DNA from: Bifidobacterium cuniculi | Lineage (GTDB): Bacteria; Actinomycetota; Actinomycetes; Actinomycetales; Bifidobacteriaceae | DNA: 64,000 bases | Direction of reading: 5' to 3' | Assembly (NCBI RefSeq): GCF_000741575.1 | Contig: NZ_JGYV01000001.1 | Location: 248,001-312,000, forward strand | Shown: positions 58,834 through 64,000 of the stretch, piece by piece | Layout: each line of letters starts with the position of its first letter | Position numbering within the stretch: the stretch's first letter is position 1 | Notes under the pieces: generated by a model | What the model was told of the DNA's origin: nothing | The model's input: the letters and a program-made list of their open reading frames with translations, nothing else | Databases searched by the model: none | Translations under genes and position numbers: made by a program

Positions 58834-59154
58834 CTAATGTCCACCGCGTCCCCGGGTTCGCCACCGGCGTCGCAGGACGGCCAGGGGACGCCGCCGACCA
58901 GAGGCCATGGGGCATCCGGCACAGACGATGGAAGCCGGGTCGGGCGAACAGGCGCTCGAGGAACACCCCGCATCGAGTTCGACGATGTCGAGCAGCCCCC
59001 GTCGACGTGCCTCATCGACGACCTGTTCGATGAAGCCGTCCGGCAGCCCGAGCATGTCCGCGCTTTCGTGCACGCTGCGCCCGGCGCCCAGCAGCGCCAC
59101 GACCTGCGCCACCACGCCGCCGCCGGTGGCTCGGAATCCCCGGGGACCGCTCAC
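58834..59154 (-). CDS. FeoC-like winged-helix protein with Cys cluster
   Basis: A 106-aa protein starting at GTG 59154 in a GTGA overlap with the feoB stop. The N-terminal part is a winged-helix-like fold (VVAQVVALLGAGRSVHESA, GFIEQVVDEARRRGLL). It is followed by GCSSSAC-x8-CAGCP, four Cys positions that could bind an Fe-S cluster or iron. Placement behind feoB supports an iron-sensing partner of the transporter. The basic tail is longer than in classical FeoC. Confidence 0.75.
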   Translation of the reverse strand: MSGPRGFRATGGGVVAQVVALLGAGRSVHESADMLGLPDGFIEQVVDEARRRGLLDIVELDAGCSSSACSPDPASIVCAGCPMASGRRRPLAVLRRRWRTRGRGGH

Positions 59155-61157
59155 AGCACCCACCGCAGTGCCTGGAATGCGATGACCGCCAAGAGGTAGC
59201 CGACGAGGAGACCCAATCCCACGGATTGCAGGACGATGCGCATGGAGAACTGGCGGCGCAATTCCGCGACGGTCGCCAGGCACGGGGTATAGGCAAGCGT
59301 GAACACGAGGAAGGCGATGGCGGCGGCCTTGCCATGGCCCCCGGAGGACTCGTCGAAGGATGCGCGCATCGCGGCGCCCAAGGATCCCTCTCCCTGTTGC
59401 TGCTCATCCTCGTCCCCGGTGTCGATGCTATATGACTGCGCCATGGAGGCCACCACGACCTCCTTGGCCACGAAGCCCGTCATGAGTGCTGCGCTGGCAT
59501 GCCAGTCGTCGAAACCGGCGGGGGTGAATACGGGGGCGACGCCGTCGGCGACCCGGCCATAGACGGAATCCTGCACGTCGTCGACATGCGCGAAGGAGCC
59601 AGCTGCCGCCGTGGCCGGGATGGCCTGCAACAGCCACATGACGATGACCATGGAGATGATGATGCCGCTTGCCCCCTTGACGAAATCCCACAGGCGCTTG
59701 AGCACGCTGGTGCACAGGGTGACCAGGCGGGGCACCTGGTAGGGAGGCAGGCTCATCGCAAAGGGCTCGGACCTGAGGTCGGTGAACTTCACGGCACGCA
59801 GCAGGATGCCCACCAGCAGGATGAGGACGACCGAACACACGTACATCAGGAACACCACCAGGCCGGCCTGCTCACGGAAGAAGGCGTAGGCCAGTACGAT
59901 GTACACGCTCAGGCGCGCGGTGCAGGACGAGAAGGGCACGAGCATGCCCACCAGCACGCGCTGGCGTGAATCGGGCAGGGTGCGGGTGGCGGCCAGTGCC
60001 GGCAGGTTGCAGCCGAAGCCGATGATGATCGGCAGGAAGGCGCGTCCGTCCAATCCCATGAGCCGCATGGCGCGGTCCATGACGAAGGCCGCGCGCGCCA
60101 GGTAGCCGGAATCCTCCAGCAGGCTCAACAGGATGAACATGATGCCCATGGGCGGGATGAAGGTGGCAATGGTGATCACCCCGTCGAGGACGCCGCTGAC
60201 GGCCAGGGAATGGAACCAGCCGTCCAGGGCGCCGGCACCGAACCAGGAGAAGACGGTATCGATGCCCACCGTGCACCAGTCGCGCACCGTGCCGTCAATC
60301 CAGTCCTGCGCAGGGCCTGCCAGCGACGTCGTGGCCTGGAACATCGCATACATCACCGCGAGGAAGACGACGATGCCGAGAACTGGATGCAGCAGGACGC
60401 GATCGATGCGGTCCGAGGCGGTCACCCGTTGACGCGCCTGCATGTTCAGGGTCGACAGGATGCGGGCCGCCCAGTCGAAGCGTCGGTCCGCCCCTTCCTC
60501 GACCCAGGCGGCGGCATCGACGACCTGCAGGTCGGCCCGCTTGAGCTCATGCGGCAGCGGGGTCCCGCCACGCGCCAGCGCGATGGCATCGAGGAGTGCC
60601 GCCGACCCCTGTCCCGTCCTGCCGTTGACCTCCACCACCGGCACCCCGTCGAGGGCATCCGACAGTTCCACCGCATCGATGCCGGCATCCTGACGGCGTG
60701 CCAGGTCGTCCATCGTCAGGGCGACCACCGTAGGATGCCCCAGCTCCAGCACCATGGCCAGGAAATACAGCGATCGGGAGATGTTGGTGGCATCCAGCAC
60801 CGTCACCACCACGTCCGGGGCTGGCTGGCCACCCGTACCCATGACGGCATGGGCAGCCACTTCCTCGTCCGGGGACAGCGGAAGCAACGAGTACGTGCCG
60901 GGCGTGTCGATGAGCTGCCATTCGGTGCCGTCGATCGCCAGGCTTCCCGACTCCAGGAGCACCGTGGTGCCGGGCGCGTTCATCACGCGGGCGCGGGCGC
61001 CGAGGATGGCATTGAACATCGACGATTTGCCCACGTTCGGGTTGCCGATGAACACGGCCCGCGGGCCGTGTCCCGGGTGCTGCCCGTGCCGGTCATGTTC
61101 GGGCAGCACGGCCGCCAGGCCGCGACGATGGGAATGTCCGGAAGTGTGTTGGTCCAT
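59151..61157 (-). CDS. feoB: Ferrous iron transporter FeoB
   Basis: A 668-aa GTP-dependent Fe2+ importer. The cytosolic G domain has G1 GNPNVGKSS, G3 DTPG and G5-like VNGRTGQG. The membrane part contains two Gate regions (SGYLARAAFVMD, SCTARLSVYIVL) and FGCNLPALAATRTL. ATG 61157 is preceded by AAGGCG; the N-terminus is His-rich (HTSGHSHRR). Between feoA and the FeoC-like gene. Confidence 0.95.
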   Translation of the reverse strand: MDQHTSGHSHRRGLAAVLPEHDRHGQHPGHGPRAVFIGNPNVGKSSMFNAILGARARVMNAPGTTVLLESGSLAIDGTEWQLIDTPGTYSLLPLSPDEEVAAHAVMGTGGQPAPDVVVTVLDATNISRSLYFLAMVLELGHPTVVALTMDDLARRQDAGIDAVELSDALDGVPVVEVNGRTGQGSAALLDAIALARGGTPLPHELKRADLQVVDAAAWVEEGADRRFDWAARILSTLNMQARQRVTASDRIDRVLLHPVLGIVVFLAVMYAMFQATTSLAGPAQDWIDGTVRDWCTVGIDTVFSWFGAGALDGWFHSLAVSGVLDGVITIATFIPPMGIMFILLSLLEDSGYLARAAFVMDRAMRLMGLDGRAFLPIIIGFGCNLPALAATRTLPDSRQRVLVGMLVPFSSCTARLSVYIVLAYAFFREQAGLVVFLMYVCSVVLILLVGILLRAVKFTDLRSEPFAMSLPPYQVPRLVTLCTSVLKRLWDFVKGASGIIISMVIVMWLLQAIPATAAAGSFAHVDDVQDSVYGRVADGVAPVFTPAGFDDWHASAALMTGFVAKEVVVASMAQSYSIDTGDEDEQQQGEGSLGAAMRASFDESSGGHGKAAAIAFLVFTLAYTPCLATVAELRRQFSMRIVLQSVGLGLLVGYLLAVIAFQALRWVL

Positions 61158-61182
61158 GGTTCGCCTTGTATGGAGAGGAAGG

Positions 61183-61473
61183 TCAGTGGGGAAGATGCCC
61201 CGATGAGGGATGGCGGTTGGCTGCCACCTGGATGCGCCGGGCCGTCCATCCGTCGATCGCGATGCGCTCGGTGCCACGGGCTACCACGCGTCCGCGGAAA
61301 TTCGACCGCTGCACCACACGGATGCGGCAACCCGGCCGTAATCCCAGCTCAAGCAGCCGGAAACGGTGCCGTTCGTCGATGTCCACCTGCGTGATGGTGA
61401 CGTCCATGTCCAGCGGGCAGGCGTCCAGCGTCCAGGGCTTCACAGTGGAGGCATCGGAATGGGAAAGGTCCAT
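61183..61473 (-). CDS. feoA: FeoA, SH3-like iron-transport accessory protein
   Basis: A 96-aa protein with an SH3-like FeoA domain: VTITQVDIDERHRFRLLELG, LRPGCRIRVVQRS and GTERIAIDGWTARRIQV. ATG 61473 is preferred (GGGGAAG upstream); a longer in-frame start at 61560 would overlap aspA's end. 25 bp before feoB. Confidence 0.87.
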   Translation of the reverse strand: MDLSHSDASTVKPWTLDACPLDMDVTITQVDIDERHRFRLLELGLRPGCRIRVVQRSNFRGRVVARGTERIAIDGWTARRIQVAANRHPSSGHLPH

Positions 61474-61549
61474 GGCATCGATTCTTCCCCGTCGGCGCGC
61501 GCGAGTCAATACCCTTGTCCGTTGCTGGTTCGTGGGTGCAGTCGTCACG

Positions 61550-62977
61550 TCACTGCCCATCGCGGCAGGTCTGTCCCAGATTCCGGCTCAGCCGCACCAC
61601 GTCAAGCATGCCGTCGAGACGGGCGGCGGGAATGTCGGTGAGCTCCCCGGCCACCTGCCGGATGGTGCGCCCCTCGCGCATGGCGGTATCCGCCACTTCG
61701 ACGGCGTGTTCGTAGCCGATGGCGCCGTTGAGGGCGGCCGCCAGGGAAGGGGAGTGCTGGGCATGCTTCATGCCACGGTCCACATGCACCTGGATGCCAT
61801 CCACGCACTTGGTACGGAACATGTCCATCGCGCCGATGGCGATGGTCATGCCCGTGAGGATCTCATGGATGATGACCGGGTCGAAGGCGTTGAGCTGCAG
61901 TTGGCCTTCCGCCGCGGCCCAGTTGACCGTCACGTCCATGCCGAAGATGACGAAGCAGCATTGGTCCACGCACTCCGGGATGACAGGGTTGATCTTGCCG
62001 GGCATGATGGAGGAGCCCGCTTGGCGCGGCGGCACGCTCAGGTCGCCCAGTCCGGCCCGTGGGCCCGAATTGAGCAGTCGCAGGTCGTCGGCCGCCTTCT
62101 TGAGGTGGATGGCCAGGTTCTTGAGCGTGGCGCTCGCCGCGATGTAGGCGCTCATGTCCGTCACGGAGGCGACCGGGTCGTGGGCCGCACGGATCGGCAG
62201 GCCGGTGATCTGTGCCAGGTAGGCGATGGCGAGCTTGCGGAAGCGCACGTCGGCGCAGATGCCCGTGCCGATGGCCGTGGCCCCCAGGTTGAGGTCGCAC
62301 AACTGCGGGACCAGGTCGTCCATGGCGGACAGGTCGAGTTTCATGAAACTGGCCCAGGCGTGGAACTCCTGTCCGAAGGTCATGGGGACGGCATCCTGCA
62401 GCTGGGTGCGCCCGATGGTCACGTCGTTGCGGTGGCGGTCGGCGAGCGCGTGGAAGGCCTCGCGCAGGCGGTCGGTCGCCTCGCGCAGGGGGTCCAGGCC
62501 CATGCAGATGGCCAGCTTGCACGCGGCCGGGTAGGTGTCGTTGGTGGACTGCGACCGGTTGACGTCGTCGTTGGGGTGGATGAAGCCGTAGTCGCCGCGC
62601 GGACGTCCGTCGAGTTCGAGGGCGCGGTTGGCGATCACTTCGTTCATGTTCATGTTCAGGCTGGTGCCGGCGCCGCCCTGCAGGACGTCGACAGGGAACT
62701 GGTCCGCCAGCATCCCGTGCCCGATGTCCTCGCAAGCCTGTTCGATGAGGCGTGCCTTGTGCGGTTCGAGCAGGCCCAGCTCGGCGTTCGCCATGGCACA
62801 GGCGCGCTTGACCAATGCGTATGCGCGGATGAGGGCGTCATGGGAGGCGTCCTGGATGCCGCTGACGGTGAAGTTCTCGCGGGCCCGTTGGGTATGGATG
62901 CCCCAGTAGGCGTCCTGCGGCACTTCCACCGTGCCGATGCAATCGTGTTCCGTGCGTGTCCGTCCCGTCGCTGCCAT
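61550..62977 (-). CDS. aspA: Aspartate ammonia-lyase
   Basis: A 475-aa member of the fumarase/aspartase superfamily. TSLNMNMNEVIANRALE, NDDVNRSQSTNDTYP, IGRTQLQDAVPMTFGQE and the signature GSSIMPGKINPV are all present. The N-terminal DCIGTVEVPQDAYWGIHTQRA fits aspartase better than fumarase C. Converts aspartate to fumarate and ammonia. Confidence 0.92.
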   Translation of the reverse strand: MAATGRTRTEHDCIGTVEVPQDAYWGIHTQRARENFTVSGIQDASHDALIRAYALVKRACAMANAELGLLEPHKARLIEQACEDIGHGMLADQFPVDVLQGGAGTSLNMNMNEVIANRALELDGRPRGDYGFIHPNDDVNRSQSTNDTYPAACKLAICMGLDPLREATDRLREAFHALADRHRNDVTIGRTQLQDAVPMTFGQEFHAWASFMKLDLSAMDDLVPQLCDLNLGATAIGTGICADVRFRKLAIAYLAQITGLPIRAAHDPVASVTDMSAYIAASATLKNLAIHLKKAADDLRLLNSGPRAGLGDLSVPPRQAGSSIMPGKINPVIPECVDQCCFVIFGMDVTVNWAAAEGQLQLNAFDPVIIHEILTGMTIAIGAMDMFRTKCVDGIQVHVDRGMKHAQHSPSLAAALNGAIGYEHAVEVADTAMREGRTIRQVAGELTDIPAARLDGMLDVVRLSRNLGQTCRDGQ

Positions 62978-63100
62978 GGCGCCGCCTCGCTCTCCTCATC
63001 GTATGCCGTGTGGCCTCGATTCTAGGAGGGGAGGGACTGGGCCGCCAGCATTCGATATTGCTGTCAGCCGATTTCGTACGGCTCCGCCCCTTCGCGGCGC

Positions 63101-63580
63101 TTGGATGGAGGCATGGAACACATCGACACCATGAATGCTTCGTTCACCTCCTCGCGCCCATTGTTTGACTGGTATGTGGCAGGCCCCTGGCATACGCCGT
63201 CGCAGCTGGAGAGCCTGGAGAGGCTGGAAAGGACGCTGCAGCGTCATCACCTCCGGCTCTACCAACCCCGTTTCGAGACCGAGGTCGACGTGGACGGACC
63301 CCGGACGGTCTTCGCTAGGCGACTGTCCGCGCTGCGCGATTCGGCGGCCCTCATCGTCGACTACCACGTCGACGATCCCGACCCCGATTCCCTGGTCGAC
63401 ATGGGTGTCGCCCATACGTGGGGCATCCCCGTATACCTGGTTGCCGAAGGCATCGTCCCCGGCACCCGCATGGGCGTGATGGTGGCACAATGCGCCACGG
63501 GCATCCTTCCCGGTGCGGGAGCCCTCGAGGCCTTCCTGGATTCCGGGCGATGCGACCCGGTCCCCGTGGAGCCCTGCTGA
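63101..63580 (+). CDS. Nucleoside 2-deoxyribosyltransferase-like protein
   Basis: A 159-aa protein with the Rossmann-like pattern of this family: WYVAGPWHTPSQLESLERLE, then ALRDSAALIVDYHVDDPDPD and DMGVAHTWGIPVYLV. Start is uncertain: ATG 63101, 63113 and 63131 are in frame, and none has an ideally spaced Shine-Dalgarno. Nucleoside salvage is likely, substrate unknown. Confidence 0.75.
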   Translation: MDGGMEHIDTMNASFTSSRPLFDWYVAGPWHTPSQLESLERLERTLQRHHLRLYQPRFETEVDVDGPRTVFARRLSALRDSAALIVDYHVDDPDPDSLVDMGVAHTWGIPVYLVAEGIVPGTRMGVMVAQCATGILPGAGALEAFLDSGRCDPVPVEPC

Positions 63581-63599
63581 GCCGTTGCCGGGCATGACG

Positions 63600-64000
63600 T
63601 CAGTCGGCTGCCTCGAGCTGCATCTTCAACGCCATGATCCGCACGGCCGATGCCGTGACCTTCGCGGCGAAATCCCCGTCCGCGGCGGCCTTGGCCCGGA
63701 TGCCATCCAGGATGGGCATGGTGTAGGACGGATCGTTCACGCAAGCCAGGTCGCCGCCTGCCTCGATGAGCATGACGCCCAGCTGCGAAGGGTCATAGCC
63801 GGCCACCGCGCTGGCGGACAGTGAATCGGAGATGACCACGCCCCGGTACCCGGTCCGCTCACGCAGCAGGTCGGTCACGATGGCATGGGAGAAGGCGGCC
63901 GGCACCTGCGGATCGAGCTGGGCGTACGTGGCCAGGGACATCATGACCATGGCCGGGGAACCCTCGCGGATGGCCCGGCTGAAGGCGGCAAGTTCATCGC
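63600..64000 (-). CDS. Glycoside hydrolase family 3 protein, 3' part only
   Basis: The last 132 codons of a GH3/NagZ-like gene that starts beyond the window. SHAIVTDLLRERTGYRGVVI, SDSLSASAV and EAGGDLACVNDP match the C-terminal half of bacterial beta-N-acetylhexosaminidase-type GH3 enzymes, whose catalytic Asp lies in the SDSL region. The reading frame is open to the window edge. Confidence 0.85.
   Translation of the reverse strand, partial: DELAAFSRAIREGSPAMVMMSLATYAQLDPQVPAAFSHAIVTDLLRERTGYRGVVISDSLSASAVAGYDPSQLGVMLIEAGGDLACVNDPSYTMPILDGIRAKAAADGDFAAKVTASAVRIMALKMQLEAAD

Overview
The window looks like a high-GC actinobacterial chromosome, most likely Bifidobacteriaceae. The basis is GC-rich codon use, strong AGGAGG-type ribosome binding sites mixed with GTG/TTG and leaderless starts, and a zwf-opcA-pgl pentose-phosphate cluster facing gnd. 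A small Cys-rich gene behind feoB and a fused msrAB fit the same group. The genus is inferred, because no rRNA or marker gene is present.

Positions 1 to about 39,360 are a nearly complete siphovirus-type prophage. Left to right: integrase; a leftward operon of three small genes (two membrane peptides and an HTH/excisionase-like protein); a lysogeny block with an ImmA/IrrE peptidase, a frameshifted second ImmA-like gene, an Abi_2 (HEPN) abortive-infection gene, a TnpB remnant, a PH-domain protein and a CI-like repressor. The repressor and a Cro-like gene diverge from a switch with four TTGTCA-NN-TGACAA-type operators at 40/40/24 bp spacing. Both promoters sit 6 bp from the ATG, so both transcripts are predicted to be leaderless. 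The rightward early region carries an antirepressor, many 4-bp-overlapping small genes, PD-(D/E)XK nucleases, an OB-fold-like protein, a primase-helicase and an iteron cluster that may be the phage origin.

A zinc/HTH regulator then precedes two near-identical promoters, each with GTGGCC/GTGGCCAC boxes in its spacer. They drive a DUF2335-like moron and the late operon. Late genes run HNH, terminase small and large, portal (C-terminus in the -1 frame), a MuF-type head protein fused to an ADP-ribosyltransferase-like toxin domain with a candidate immunity gene, a tRNA-like element between two terminators, scaffold, HK97 capsid, connectors, tail tube, frameshifting tail chaperones (CCCAAAA), tape measure, FN3 tail protein, hub, host-contact candidates, GH25-CW_7-LysM endolysin, holin and terminator.

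Positions about 39,400 to 64,000 are host chromosome: ElaA-like GNAT; a cupin-esterase operon under a palindromic operator; a Cys-cluster peptide; YeiH-type exporter; uracil permease; DEAD-box helicase; SDR; a copper P-type ATPase with N-terminal cupredoxin and C-terminal YHS domains, overlapped by msrAB; BrnQ; S51 peptidase; gnd; pgl-opcA-zwf; feoA-feoB-feoC-like; aspA; a nucleoside deoxyribosyltransferase-like gene; and the 3' part of a GH3 gene. Very long perfect inverted repeats (50-bp and 34-bp arms) separate two of the convergent gene pairs.
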